This document shows, in pieces, positions 45,121 to 58,097 of a stretch of DNA of 64,000 bases. Within the stretch, counting starts at the first letter, position 1; the number at the start of each line of letters is the position of its first letter. Source of the stretch: Streblospio benedicti. Lineage: Eukaryota > Annelida > Polychaeta > Spionida > Spionidae. The position numbers and the translations under genes were made by a program. Below the pieces are notes generated by a model that was given only the letters and a program-made list of their open reading frames with translations, was not told the DNA's origin and ran no database searches. The stretch is from positions 27,106 through 91,105 of the forward strand of contig JAGTTF010005663.1 in NCBI GenBank assembly GCA_019095985.1. The letters run 5' to 3'.

Positions 45121-45848
45121 AGGCTAGATTGTATAAGGGAAATATAGGCTGTCTTTTGAGTCTCAGTGGACAACCTTGCAGAAACCAAGATAACCCAGTT
45201 CAATGTCGTGAAACTTTAATTATAGTGTTGCTTTGTACTTTGATCAATAATAGTTCAATGTGGTTTGAAATCTTTAATCCCATTATTGTTTGTATAGCAC
45301 CATGTGCTTTGTATTTTGTTCTCAAATAAGTGAAGCTGGATTGTGCTGTGCAATTATTACATTTGTCCAACCACTCTTTTTGTAATGAAAATAAAACATG
45401 ATAGTGGAAGGGTTGGCAGGTTGGTGGAATCCACCAGTTATGGTCTTTCCTCGTTGCTGGGTGTAAACGTTAAGAGGCATGTTGTCTCAAAGAACTTTGG
45501 GGAAAGGTATATCCTAGGGCATCACTTCCAGATATGATAGATGGAAAGGCCTATGCAAGACATTAAGAGCATGGCATGTGTGTATTAACAGATGCTGCAG
45601 TGCATTTGTGGTGGCTTACCAATAGCACTGAAGACAGTGAATCAATGAATGATTAGAATGAGAAATGTCTGTCAGTGATGATATTTAGAGTTAGATGATG
45701 AGAAGGAAATTGATATTGAAGACGTTTATGATGCTGCAAATATTACTGCTCAAGATAACTTGAATGACAGTATGATAGAAAAATCTAAGGGTGATTTATG
45801 AAGCAATGGAAACAGCATTATTTACGATGAAAAGAAATTAAAAAACTC
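45121..45848. other. Noncoding stretch
   Basis: No supported coding. The last 150 bp contain acidic codons on the plus strand (for example ...EDVYDAANITAQDNL near 45718-45765) that may belong to the fossil gene which follows. Confidence 0.4.
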
Positions 45849-46400
45849 TTGTGGACTGGGACGTGGCCAGATATGACACTAGAGCACGCCCTTGTAATCT
45901 CAGCCAGAACACGAGGAGGTCTGATCAATATTACACATCAAGAGTCCAAAGAAGACCAAGTGGTTGTTGTTTTGAACATAAATGTGATAGTCATGAAAAA
46001 ACCTACACATGGTGTACACATCAAACTAATTCAAGAGTGCCTAGGAGAAGATATGTGTAATTTAATTCTACCTGTGCATGCCATTTCTGGATGCGATACC
46101 ACATAATCAATTTCGGGATGGGAAAAGTTAAAGTTTTTACACTTTTAAAACCAACTCAACATTGCAAAACAAGACAGTTTTTTTGGACCAATTGTAAAAG
46201 GACAAAATTACTGACCGTGCAGAGTTAATAGTTTCCTCTTTATATAAGAAGAGTTCTAAAATTTATCATTAGATGATCTAGGGTATATGAATGTCTTGAG
46301 CCGAAGATTTGTTGCACCTGGGAGCATGACCCCAACAGTGGAGCCTGTTATTATCACAGTCTAAGAGTACATTATCAGGTTGCTACTTGGAGGATGCTCA
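45849..46400 (+). pseudogene. Fossil of an element protein with an ISGCDTT word
   Basis: The frame from 45849 ends with IQECLGEDMCNLILPVHAISG followed by CDTT. This is the '(L)LPxxHAxSGCDTTS' word of the same kind of large uncharacterised animal protein as the gene at 34704-36957. Further on, in a different frame near 46340, CYYHSLRVHYQVATWR matches the next family word, which precedes the P-x-D-W/H-G-W region. Several stops and shifts separate the pieces. The strand is opposite to the 34.7 kb copy, and no terminal repeats were found around it. Confidence 0.6.
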
Positions 46401-47618
46401 AAACACAATTAAATAGATATAAAACATGGTTTTTCTCAAGGATCTGTTAAAGGTTCTGTTATCCTGATAATTTTGGACAAGGCTGTAGCTCCTTCTACAC
46501 TTCTGAAAGAGATGCAGTCCTTGTGGAAAGCTAAAAATGTAATACTTGCATGTGTACCATAAATGGCCTGTAGTGCAAAATACGTTGCCAACGTCGAGAA
46601 GAATGTGCAAATATCTAAATACTATGGAACCTTATTAGCACAACATGGCATTTCCATATAAGAAGATATGATATCTTCACTATGTTTCTACACAATAGGT
46701 GAATTGGTATTTCCAAAGATAAAGATTTCAGCATTTTATCAAGCTGGTTATTGATCTATTTCCATTCTATTGCATTATGTATTTAGCCATACAACATACA
46801 AATATTCATAGTTTAACAGCTACTGTAAACAAAGTGGGGAGTAGGTTGGGACACTTCCAGGGGTGGCTGGGCAGCGCATTATTCTGTGCTAATTTGGAAA
46901 TCACACGATCCTGAGCTCGTGATGCTTACGGAGGCATGACCCTTGACAGTGTTGCTTCCCTTACTACTTCTGGTTGTGCTAACTGGTACCCCAGTACAGG
47001 CCACTGTCCAGCGTACTGGGAGGAGTGCCTGGTGCCTAACAAGCCGGGTTTTAAGATGGGCCCCTACACGGAGGGGACTTCGGACCGTTATTGACACGCA
47101 ACGACAAGGGCATCCCCTTTACAAAGCCACGCGTCCCAGGAAACGTAGAGGGAGAGGGGATCACCACCTAGCCCTGGCCAGATAAGTAAAGAAGGCCTAT
47201 CGCCAAAGGAATAGGTTACCAGCCGAGAACGTGCTATCCGACTACAAAAGGAAACTGAGCCCTAATGGCTGAATCTCAGTACTATAATTGTACCGAGTCC
47301 TTAATCCTACTGTGGGCTTTAGAAGGCATAACAACAAGGTATGTGTAACAAAGGGGGATAATAATACCTAGTCCACTGCAACTTATATATAGCTACTTTA
47401 TACTCTGAGGTTTGCTGCAACCTTGCACAAGAACCTACTGAAGAACTAGTTTCGTTACACTACCAGGAATGAAGAACAGTTTTTTCTATAATTATGGGGT
47501 TAATTCTAACTGTTTGACCTTGAAACGTCCTCAAGGTCAAATATAACATGATATTTAGAATCCTTATATGCTATTTTCTTATTACTCAAGATTATACATT
47601 TGGAATGAGTAGAAAGCG
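46401..47618. other. Noncoding stretch with a GC-rich patch
   Basis: 46850-47280 is mixed-base and GC-richer ('CCAGTACAGGCCACTGTCC', 'GGGCCCCTACACGGAGGGG') without supported coding. The rest is AT-rich. Confidence 0.4.
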
Positions 47619-47744
47619 TATACAGGTACATTACATAAGTACTACACAGGTCAGTTTATACACTGCAAATACTATCATCTCCCTCTCCCCAATGAGTGTA
47701 TATATATATATGAACATGTCTATTGTTGTGTATATGTCAGACGC

Positions 47745-49049
47745 TCAGGTGGAACTCCCTTGTTGGTTCGCTGATCTTCTCAGGGGAACTGGGGATGGAT
47801 CAGAGTTCATGTCTTGGTTTCCAGGGTATTCTTGTTCGATGCCAGGCTCGTGCATTGAATGTGGTGGTAAGGTGCTATTTGGTGGGTCCACGCGTGTTGA
47901 TGGCTGTGGCAGGTGTACATTTTCGCATGGAATGTTCACCTCCAATCCATTTGATAAAGTGCTGTTTGGTGGGTCCACTAGTGTTGATGGCTGCAGGGGT
48001 TGTGCATTTTCGCGCGGAACGTTCATCTCCAATTCATTTGGGATTGCACTTGTGTCACAAGACATATCATCTGTATTTGGGGCTTCTAAGTCTGATAGGT
48101 TGCGGTTAATGGTATTGCTACTGATAGGATCTATATATCTGACGAACTGTCGATTACGTAGAGTAAGTCTACGGGAACCATGCATTTGGATGGTTAGTTG
48201 GCCGTTTGGATGTGTTTCTCTAATCACACCTGTTTTGTCCCATCTGAGCGGGTGTGGTCCTGTCTGGTTTTGCACTAGTACACAATCTCCAATGTGAAGT
48301 GTTGGTAATTTCCGTGTAGCATTGCGTTTAGAGTAATGTTGCAGGTTCCTTACGTTACGCTTAGCCATGGCCACTTCACGATCATGCAATGACTTAGCCC
48401 ATTCGGGACGTATCCGCAGTAAGTCTTTAACGGTTGGTATGTGGTCTTTAAGGGTACGCCCATATAAAAGTTGAGCCGGAGACTGTCCAATTCCCTGCAT
48501 TGGTGTGTTGCGGTATTGTAGGAGGGCTCTTGTCACTTTGTCAGAGTCCAGATGGCCTGATGAGTTCAATGCATCCATCAGTGCACGCTTTGCAATTTTT
48601 ACTGCCAGCTCTGCCCTACCATTACTATGTGGGAGATACGCTGAAGATATCCTGTGTCGTACTCCCCATGATGCATAAAACTCTTTCATTGCATGACTGG
48701 GGAAAGGAGGTCCTCCGTCTGATGCCAATTCTTCAGGTACGCCATAAATGCCAAACCATTCGCGAAGGCTACACATAAGATTCCTTGTGTCATTTTTACT
48801 ATGCACTGGCTCTGATACAGTAGGCCATCCTGTGTATCTGTCAGCATATACTAGGAATTTTCTGCCAGCTAGGTCAAAGTAATCGGCAACTACTTGCTGA
48901 AATGGGTACTCTGGTTCGACAGGTGGGGTAGGTGGTAGTGCAGGTAGTGATGGTGCTATTTCATCACAACGTCTACATCTGCGACGTCTGTCAGCAATGT
49001 CCTTATTCATTCCAGGCCAGTAAATGCAGAGATGTGCACGTGCTTTCAT
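47745..49049 (-). pseudogene. Integrase region of the Ty3-type fossil
   Basis: A 434-codon frame with the integrase core: YWPGMNKDI and CRRCDEIAP (the zinc-binding HHCC end), VVADYFDLAGRKFLVYADRY (first catalytic Asp), ELASDGGPPF (second Asp), SSAYLPHSNGRAELAVKIAK (catalytic Glu), then the QYRNTPM word and a C-terminal chromatin- or DNA-binding-like tail with GDCVLVQNQTG. The order and spacing are those of metazoan Ty3-type integrases. Part of a broken element. Confidence 0.85.
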
Positions 49050-49124
49050 GCTGCTAACACCTTGGTGAGCACTGTGTAATCCATCCAGAATTTCTGTTCT
49101 GAGTGATTGTAATCCATCCAGAAT

Positions 49125-50255
49125 TTATGTTCTGAGTGATTTTGGTGGGTCACAGGAAGCCTTTGGTGTGTGGAAACCAATGCATCTAGCTGTTGCTTTA
49201 AGTCTTCTGGGAAGTTTGGTATTGGTGCTGGGCATCTGGTTTGTAGACCTGCAAGGGTTCCCAGACATCTTCAGGGGTTGATGGTCACACACGTTAAATG
49301 CAGACGATGCGTAGTATGTGAGGATCCATGCTTCAAGCTCATGAGGTGGTGCGTTTTTTAAACTGTCAGGAATACATGTGGGTATTGGTGGTGTGTCTGT
49401 CCTTTTGAGGCAGCCACATGCTGCTAGTTTACTAGTGGTATCTTCGGTGTGCATTGGAGCCATCTGTGACTGGTGGGGAAAATTCTCCTCGATTATGCCT
49501 AATTGTATTTGAGCACTTTCAGAGAGGTATGCTCCTGTTACGTTCCCACACACATATATCATAACGTTCGTTTTCTGGCTTCCATACTTTAATTCAACTA
49601 GAGCTGCACCTAGTATATCTAACCTATCACTGGTCGCACCAAGTAAACTGTGGTTGGTGGGTAGGAGATCGTCCGTGTGTAACCCAATATCTTTTAAGCT
49701 GTCTAGGTCGCACGCACATGTTTGGGCGCCAGTATCTGCTAAAAAGTCTATTTTTGTTGTTTTAATGTGTCGACATCTTTTGCTTGACATTTTGCAACCA
49801 ACCTGAGCATGAGCTTCTGGTAATGGTGTTAAACAAAGACGAATTTTGCTTGGTTTCTTAGGAGACTTTGGTACAAATTTGTTGTTTTCTGCGGACCACT
49901 TCATGTGTGGGAGTGCAGTGCCCCAATTGCAATTTGCTTTCAATGGGCATAACGAAGAGAAGTCAATGCCAAAAAGACTTGATGAAAGCATTCCCATTCT
50001 TGATCCATCCACTTCTGTACTCGGTATGTGTGCATCATCACTATGGGTTGCTGCTACTGCTGTCGGCTCCTTGGCAAAGCACACTACATGTGAGTGATTT
50101 CGCTTCAAGCACTTTGAGCAGGTGACTCCCCAGTTAGGGCAATGAAGGTTACGAGGTTTGCGGGTTCCTGGACCATGGTCCTTGCTGCCACACCCTGTAC
50201 AACCACGTGGTAGTGTCTCTTGTGTCTCATTTTTGTTATGGTGTTTAGACTTCAT
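49125..50255 (-). pseudogene. Knuckle and protease region of the Ty3-type fossil
   Basis: Cys-rich knuckles near the start (CTGCGSKDHGPG, CPNWGVTCSKCLKRNHSHVVC) are followed after about 110 residues by KIDFLADTGAQTCACDLDSL, the D-T-G active-site word of a retroviral-type aspartic protease, and ILGAALVELKYG. It sits between the gag-like region and the integrase region of the same fossil. Confidence 0.8.
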
Positions 50256-50676
50256 CTCGTTTTTTTTTATATTGTGACTTTGTGATACCTATTGTGGATG
50301 TGTTTAAACTTCTTTTTGCTTGTTGACCCTGCTCAATAGCGCTGAGATATTCGAACTTCAGCTTCAGTGTTGTCAAAGTAGAGTGTTTTGCCAGCACCTC
50401 ACCTTGTGTTTCCTTGTCATAGAGGCCAACAACCAATTGATCAGAAACCATGGACTCTGCATATGATAGATCCGTTTGACAGGTGCACTTTATCTTAAAA
50501 TCACAATGGGATGCTTTGGATTGTAGACGTCCCACAAATAGGCGTATTGGCTCATCACGTGATTGTTCCATTCCATAAAATTCTTGCCTATGCACGGAGA
50601 TATTCTTACTTTCTACTGCTATTTCTTTAATGTAGCATAACAGCTTTTCATGTGTACATTTATCAAGTTCTCTCAC
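50245..50676 (-). pseudogene. Gag-like region of the Ty3-type fossil
   Basis: A 143-codon frame with ESVRLFVGRLQ-like spacing (RDEPIRLFVGRLQSKASHC) and VSDQLVVGLYDKETQGEVL, the C-terminal capsid words common in Ty3-type gag proteins. It ends in a basic stretch just before the knuckle region. Confidence 0.7.
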
Positions 50677-51604
50677 CTACGGTTGAGGAGGCATCGACGC
50701 AGCTCAGTCGTGCATGCAGCATTCAGTTCGTGTTTCAACTCATCTCCTGTAATGCATGACCGTTTTGTGTAGATGTTCCACTCACGGTTGAAGAAAGCCC
50801 ATTCTGATTCAGAGCATCCGGTGTCTATACCTGGTCTGTCTGGCTTTTTTTTGTTCTTGTTATACAGGGATGTGGAGCACTGTGTACAGCTGCATGTAAC
50901 TTCATTAACTCTACCGCGAGCCCCTCGCCAACTTCTTCTGTTTTATATGTACAATCCGTTATAGGGCATTTTACGGAAGTCATTTTTTAAACATATATAT
51001 ATTTTTTTTCTATCCTGCTGACTGCGCCATGTATGGTAACTAAACTAACTTTATTTACCGCTTGTTCTACATATATACAGGTACATTACATAAGTACTAC
51101 ACATGTCAGTTTATACACCTTTATAAATAAATTGCATTAGTGTGTGAATATCCATGAACATAGGAGCGCATTTTATTAAACAGGCATGTTTCCATTTTTC
51201 TTATAAGACTAACACATAGTTAATTCATGCACTGATATTTCTAATTTCAAAGTGTTTCCCCTCAAAGTTAAATGGTTATATTTATATTGTGATACAGATG
51301 AATGTAGGATCGATATTCTCAGACATTTGTCTAAGACCATTTATTTCATTCTATATGTGTCCTTATGCATGTGGTGTACACTCAATTTCGATGTTGAGTT
51401 TATAAAAACCACCTGACAAACGCAGAATGATTTAAACTTCAACTTCACAATATGCCAGGAGATACTTACATCTTTTAATTATGCAGTGTGAATTATTTGA
51501 AGCTAAAGAAGGTTACTGCTAATGTGAATTACATTTTATATATTGCTCCTCTACTATGTGATGGTTCATCTTACTGCAATTTCATACAAAAACCTTCTTC
51601 AACA
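50677..51604. other. Noncoding flank of the LTR fossil
   Basis: Includes the right 45-bp direct repeat (51074-51118). Otherwise AT-rich with no supported feature. Confidence 0.45.
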
Positions 51605-51699
51605 TCAGCAACAACAGCAATAGCAAAAGCACTGTGTCAATATCGACAACAATAGCAATACCAACGACAACAGCAAGGACAACAAGGGACAACAAAAGG

Positions 51700-51738
<39 letters not shown>

Positions 51739-51753
51739 ACAACAACGACAATG

Positions 51754-51828
<75 letters not shown>

Positions 51829-51880
51829 TCAGAAACTTGTCATTATTCATGACAACAACAACAGCAGCAAACAACAACAA
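51605..51880. repeat. CAA/CAG microsatellite
   Basis: Imperfect CAACAGCAAYAGCAA-type sequence grades into long pure (CAA)n at about 51698-51737 and 51757-51828, with short CAACAACGACAATGA interruptions. Open frames on both strands (poly-Thr/Gln/Asn or poly-Leu) are composition artefacts. Confidence 0.95.
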
Positions 51881-53585
51881 CAGAAATTTCCGTCAGCCAT
51901 ACAGACAGGCCACGCTCAACTTATGCTACACTTTTCCCATGGTTAGATTTATGACTAACCCAGACACCCATTCATCACACCAGCACATGGATTGCTTGTT
52001 AATGCAGTTTGATTGCATTTTACCAAGGCTTCACGGGCCAAAAGTTATTCTGATAATCACACATTGTTTAGGTTAACTACCGTATCACGATCACGCCTAA
52101 CTCTGCATGCTGTACCGATCTACATTTATTGCATTTTTTATCATTTACTTATATTTTTACGTTGGTCAGGTGCTAACAAACTGCATTTTACTACACTCTT
52201 ATGCTGTAAATGGATTTTCTATTATTAGCCAACTTCTATTATTTTGCTTCAACCGCACGATGCTTAATCAATACAATGAACATCAAGCACTTCTTCGGTT
52301 TAAAATCAAGTCAACAAATGGTACGTATCAACCAGATTCAGACATTATTGATTTTATATGTAAGACGTCTATCATTTGCTCATCATAACCTAATCACCAG
52401 ATGCTGATTTGCCAACTGATTTTACCACTACTTACTTGACATTTCTGCAGAATTTAACCTGTTGACCTATTCACTGTCAGATGCTGGATCAGTGATTTTC
52501 ATTAAATGTCATGTGTATTTAATCATCTTGTTAGCGGTCCTCAATTATTGTACTTAACTCACGTTTATTAGATCATTATATTATTATGTGCCTTATTTGT
52601 ATACATATGTTATATTATATTTCATATTTCCTTCTTATTATTAGGATATATTTGTCAAATCTTGATTACCCTATGTTTATGATAACTTGTTATGGTTACT
52701 AATTTTATTACTTATCAAAACATAGTCATAGATATCTCTCTCTCAAACAGCATTGGGTTTTCTGCAGCTTTGTTTGCACTTTAGATTTTAACAATACCAC
52801 TTTAAGGGTAAATGTTTTTGATGAAACATGAGATGCACATCCATATAGAATCACTAGGAAGAAAACCTACTTGAACTTTAACCGTCAAAATGACCTTAAA
52901 CATGTTTGCTGTCAACTGCATCCAGACATACACGGATACACACCTGCTCCCAAAACGCTGCATACTGACCTTTACTCCAGAAATAGCCTGCCCTAGATTC
53001 CACAGACAACAATCTACTGATCATCAACTTCTGGTCATTGATCTTCTTTAGCAAAACTATATACGAAGATAATTCTTTTGTTTACCTGTCTATTTCATTT
53101 GCGTTGATTTATATACCATGTTTGTATCATACGCTAATTTTGTATAAGTCACACTCTCTTTATGATATTTGTGGAATCTGTTACCTAACATTTATGATAC
53201 CTTGTCATGATAATCATGTTATGATAATGAACTTCTTAGTTATCATATTTAGTCAAGTTAACTTAACTATTAGTCTCTATTTATCTATGATTATGTATTT
53301 TCGCTGCGATGATGATCCAATGTATTTGAATTTACCCCATTAAATTTTTTTTGATAATGCATGCACGTATATTTCTATTTATTTTGTTTACAATTGTTTA
53401 TCCAACTATTTTCAATTGATTTACCTTAAAACCTATATACATTGGTATAATTCTTTATGATCACAGTTTCCATGCTCGCCTGCCTTCTCTGTGTGTTCGG
53501 CTCCCGCTCCCGCCATCCACTCACACTTATATTTTAACAAAATTTCCATCTCTTCATTCCTTATTGTTATGAATTTTTTTTTTTT
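51881..53585. other. Noncoding AT-rich stretch
   Basis: No gene, array or termini recognised. Short open frames on the plus strand (for example near 53040-53340) have composition-driven Ile/Tyr/Phe content and no family words. Confidence 0.5.
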
Positions 53586-53775
53586 TTTTCTGAGGAGGGG
53601 TAAAATGAGGCATGGCATAGTGGCTAGGTCCACTTCAGTCTTGAGAGCACACAGGCTAGGATAGGCGTGGCAGGTATAAAGAGAGAAGCGAGTAGGGAGA
53701 CCGGCGGAGTTGAGTTTAGTCAATCAATAAAAATGTAGTCAACCATATAGTTCTCCTTCAATATTTACAAGGGGA
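53586..53775. other. LTR-like or promoter-like patch
   Basis: Within about 190 bp are GGTATAAAGAGAG (TATA-like, near 53671), CAATCAATAAAAATG (poly-A-signal-like, near 53721) and GTCTTGAGAGCACACAGG. This order resembles the middle of a retroelement LTR. No second copy was seen in the window, so it could be a solo relic or chance. Confidence 0.3.
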
Positions 53776-54004
53776 AATTGTTATGGTGCAAATTCAAGAA
53801 GATTTTCATGCTAAATTGGTGAAACATGTGCAAAGTATGGAGCTATGTTCCAAAGTTTCAAGGACGTATATTTGTTCTTGAACAGTAAGCATGATGTTGA
53901 GAATTAAGATATCAAGAAGGAGGTATGCTTTGATGTGGATATGATTAAAGTCTAATATTGCTTCTTGAATTACATGTTTTTGTGTTAAATTTTGATTTCT
54001 AGAA

Positions 54005-54285
54005 ATGAATATCGAAGGATTCTTAAGATCTGTAAGCTGTGCGCAGTGTACCGGCACCCCAGCTCAGCTCGCGGCTCACGCTGGGAGGTTTCGTACACCG
54101 CACACCTTAAGCGTGCGTTACCAGTTAGAGTCTAGCCAATGCTTAAAAGCAGGGGCGATCGTTGCCAGCCAGTTGCTGAATAAACTACCATACCTGCTCA
54201 TCGACTTGTTGTGAGTACTTCAATGGTAGAAATAGTCAAGAATTGAATCTACCTTTCACCAAACTTAGTCTGTTGCAGATCGCGC
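54005..54285 (+). promoter_or_regulatory. LTR-like leader of the older Ty3-type fossil
   Basis: A TATA-like GCTTAAAAG near 54141 and a poly-A-signal-like AATAAACTACC near 54179 lie about 40 bp apart, as in a short LTR R region. The patch ends near GTCTGTTGCA. The LTR start could not be placed and no second LTR is present. Confidence 0.35.
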
Positions 54286-54633
54286 CTCGCCGAGCACTTG
54301 TCGCCGCTTATTCCGTAAGCCCGCGAACATCACTGTCAAGACCATACACCACCGTGCGATATCGTCTCAGATCGGCAAGCCGTGGACCAGCAACTTCAGC
54401 GCCGACCTAATCATCGCGACCGCTCCCAAAGGACCATACATCACACACAGCGTCCCCAGTAGCCTGCGCCTCGGCCTGCTCTCGCGCCCCTAGACCGCCC
54501 AAGGGACCGATTATCACGCCGACAAGCTCCAGGTGGTGATAACTGTTCGATCCGTCATTAGCGCCCGGTGTTCTCCCTGGGATAACCAGCGCGCGCCAAC
54601 GAGCCCACCCGGCCACACCAGGTTTCAATCAGC

Positions 54634-57600
54634 ATGACAGCGGGCAACATATGGATGCCACAAGTAAAGTCCACTAACACTAAAATAGCAGTTGCCTGTG
54701 TGGTTTGTAAGGAGCTTCTCCTCTTTTCAAACAGAGATCAAGTCCGCATATTCTTACACGATCCAGTGTGCTCGGACGACTGTGCTCAACGGACGACGCC
54801 GATATTTATCTCCCTCCCGTCAGTTTCCCAGGGACCTGCAAAGTCTGTAGCAGCTGGCTCATTAATTTTTCCCACGTCCACAGCGTTACGGAGTTCAAAA
54901 AAACGCCCCATCTGTTCTGGCGAGTGCGCTTTTCTGGATCCGAAAAGCTACCGTGACGCGGGCGGACCCCAACCAACCGCGGGCGCCGACACGAAGCGAT
55001 CCACCACACTCGGCGTAACCACAGTATCGCCAACCACAAAGTCGACTAAGATCACCGATTTCGTGGCGGCGTGCTTATCCCGCGCAAAACCACTGTTTTT
55101 CGGGTCTAAGCAAGAACTGGACGGTTTCGGGAAGTGCCGTTGTGCTCGTTGGAGTGCTATTTTTTGGGACGGGAGTGGGTGCAAAATACGCCCCACATAA
55201 CTCCAAGAATACGTCCCTCATTTCCCCAACCCGAATCCCGCCTGCTACTAATCACATCCCGCCCGTATCACGCTCAGCGACAAGTTGAGCGCTAATTGTT
55301 CATCTGACATCTCATTTCTCTAGCGACAACAACATCAACCCTCAGCCATGGATTCCGAGCCGGTAATCTACAAAAACAGCTTCGGACGCATGCAGCAGTC
55401 TTGCCGCCACCATGCCTCACGCCCGCTCAAATGGCGATATCGCCCTACATCGGCACACAATCACACGGGTCAGCCAGATGCAGGTGGCTACAATGAGAAA
55501 CCTACACACAAACACCATTACAGCGTGCGTCATCAGCATCCCCAACGCCAACAACCAGAGCAGGCCCGGCGACTTCTACGCGCCGAATCCGGCGACAACA
55601 GCGAATACGAGCACCTACCAGACAGCAAACATAACCAGCGCTAAAAGATGCAACACAAAAAGACATCTCTCAGATCCAACCTTCATCACTGCACGGCGAT
55701 GACCCGCCAGCATCCCCCCGGCGGCGCCTGGCCCCAAAGGGCGTTTCGCCCGTAGGCCTGAGCACCACGGCCCTCGCCACCGACCCAGAACACGGCTGCA
55801 TCCACGTCTACAAAGCACACCCGGGCCCAGGTGGACTTCGTCACAGCCGACTACATCAAAGCTTGCTGGACCAGTTCCGGCCGCGCCCATGAAAGACCAG
55901 CTACCACAGACCGGGCCTAATGGCTCCATTAACGCCTAGCGCCGCCCCGTCGACATCGGGCGTCGTCTGGAGAAATCCCACCTGGTCGCGTCGCCACCTT
56001 CAAGGGGCCGGGCGCCCGTCAGCGTACATTCCGATCAGGGTGAAAGATAATGACCCTAAACAAGCGCCTTTTTATCCGACCGAGGCATCGATCTCGGCGA
56101 CATGCTTGCTGACACACAACCACGAGGATGGATGGGATTCCAGCAACCACCTGCAGTCACCTGGGAGATGCGACCCGCTGCGCTATGGCTTCGACCGCCA
56201 CCAACTTCGCATTTGTCTCAACCCGACCGTAATGATATGATGAATGCCATAGAGGGGTCTACCAAAAAACATTATGGGTCTCTCTTGGACAGACTGAAAA
56301 AAGCGCCTCACTCGGCGGACACCACGCCCGATCGTTCACGCTCCCTCTCTCAGGCGTCGGCCCAAGTCCATCACACCTAGGATGTGTCAGACATGAGTAA
56401 ATCATATGTTGGACACTTTCACCAACGCCCAAAAACAGCTGCTCACCAATCTCCACGCTGATTTCAAAGAGTCATGATTCAAACCACATCGCAGCTGACC
56501 GCCGATTTTCTCACACATCTTGACCCAAGTTTCAACACGCACCGATAACTTGGACCACAGCTTGTCGCACTACCGCCAGGCGCAGGTACGCCGATAGACG
56601 CGCCGATCAACAAATTCTTTACCTCAAAGCTAATCAAAAAAGAAAATGCCTAGCACAGTACAATGCTGCAGCAGGAAAATGCAGCCATCATCCAAGACAT
56701 GCGTGCCATTCATGATCACCAAACAGATAAAATGAAGCAATACATCAAAGAATTGGTGTATGAAGCAGAAAACATTGACCCAGCGCGTCAAGATCATGCA
56801 ATGCGCCAACTATGCCACGACCTTAACGGCCCGTCCCGGCCCCCGGCCCAAACTCGGGCTCCCCAGTCATACGGTGCAGTCCAAGGCGGCGTATACTCGC
56901 CAACTCGACGTACGGGCGCCAGTGATTTCCTACGCCACCATGCACCCCGCCTATACAAACTCACTCAGTCAGCGGCAGCTCCCTCCCGCCACATGCCGCC
57001 AGCTGGAACCGATCAATTAACATAACACGCCGTGGACACCCACTACACCCACCAGGCAACATCTGGCATAGATCAAATCCCAGTGCGCACCGATGCTCCC
57101 GACCCAGCTTACGCACACTTGCAGGTAAGCTAAGCGGATTTGATAGAAAAAATGGCAGAAAGGCGAAATCTACGCCGACGGGATGCTCCAAAGATAAGCG
57201 CCCCTATCTTTAATGGCTCAGGATTCAAGTTTTGAGACATGGCGGTCAGCCTAGAAGATACCTTCACATACCTACAATGGCCTGCAGATGATCCACAGCG
57301 TGTGGCTCTGCTTCCTACAGTCCTGCTCGACTATGAAAAGTGCATTACAACAGTATGCCACCTTCTGACAAGGCCACCTACGACATAACAATGGCCAATC
57401 TTGCCAGGGCCTTCTCCATCGCCCATCAACCACCTACCACCAAAGCAGCGCGCCTCCAACGTCAACAGGGCGCCACAGAATCCGTGCGTGATTTTTAACC
57501 TAGAAATAACACGCCGATTGCAAGAATGCAAGGTCACTGATCGGGACAGACAACTGGACATTTATATCCAAAACCTCGGATGAAATTTCCCAGCGAGTCC
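54634..57600 (+). pseudogene. Gag-like region of the older Ty3-type fossil
   Basis: Several GC-rich open stretches precede the protease. Near 57180-57330 the words APIFNGSG and EDTFTYLQW, followed by a Leu-rich segment, resemble the start of a retrotransposon gag core, and EITRRLQECKVTD lies further on. The N-terminal part is Pro/Arg/His-rich and unrecognised. Decayed. Confidence 0.5.
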
Positions 57601-58097
57601 TTCTCATGTTGCCCGCAACACTCCGTCAGGCCCAAATTTGTGCAGAAACAGTCGAGCACAGTCTGGCAATCACCAACAAGTCCCCAGTGCTAGCTATCAA
57701 TCAACCACCTTACCAAGATAGGCGGGACGTCAGCAACTACCGGTCAAACAACCCGAGGCTACCAGAATTCCAACAATCGATCTCGTTACGACAATCACAC
57801 CCAACGTAACTATCGAAGCCAATCACGTGACAGACGAGCTGACTCACGACAATCGGAGCCTAGGCAACGAAGCTCCTCCTACGATAATCGCCGCGGATCG
57901 AGCCGGGACAGGTATAATTCTCGCTCCAGGCAACGCAGCAGCAGCGACCAACGGAGGGGTCAATACTCACGGTCACCTTCATATAACGGAAACAACAGAA
58001 ACAGATATGATAGATCACCTACACCCCATATCAACGCCATCCACGATGAAGAGCAACTCACAAAAAACTAGAGTACGTACCAGGATCAATACTGCCT

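Larger units (their letters stand above)
47619..51118 (-). mobile_element. Ty3-type LTR retrotransposon fossil
   Basis: A minus-strand element with a gag-like region, CCHC knuckle, aspartic protease and integrase, in that order from 50676 to 47745. A 45-bp direct repeat (TATACAGGTACATTAC...TTTATACAC) lies at 47619-47663 and 51074-51118 with one mismatch, and could be what remains of the terminal repeats. The element is broken, with several breaks. The close match of the short direct repeats suggests moderate rather than great age. Confidence 0.75.

Noticed and set aside
51605-51880. Poly-Thr/Gln and poly-Leu frames
   Set aside because: Direct translation of a CAA microsatellite.
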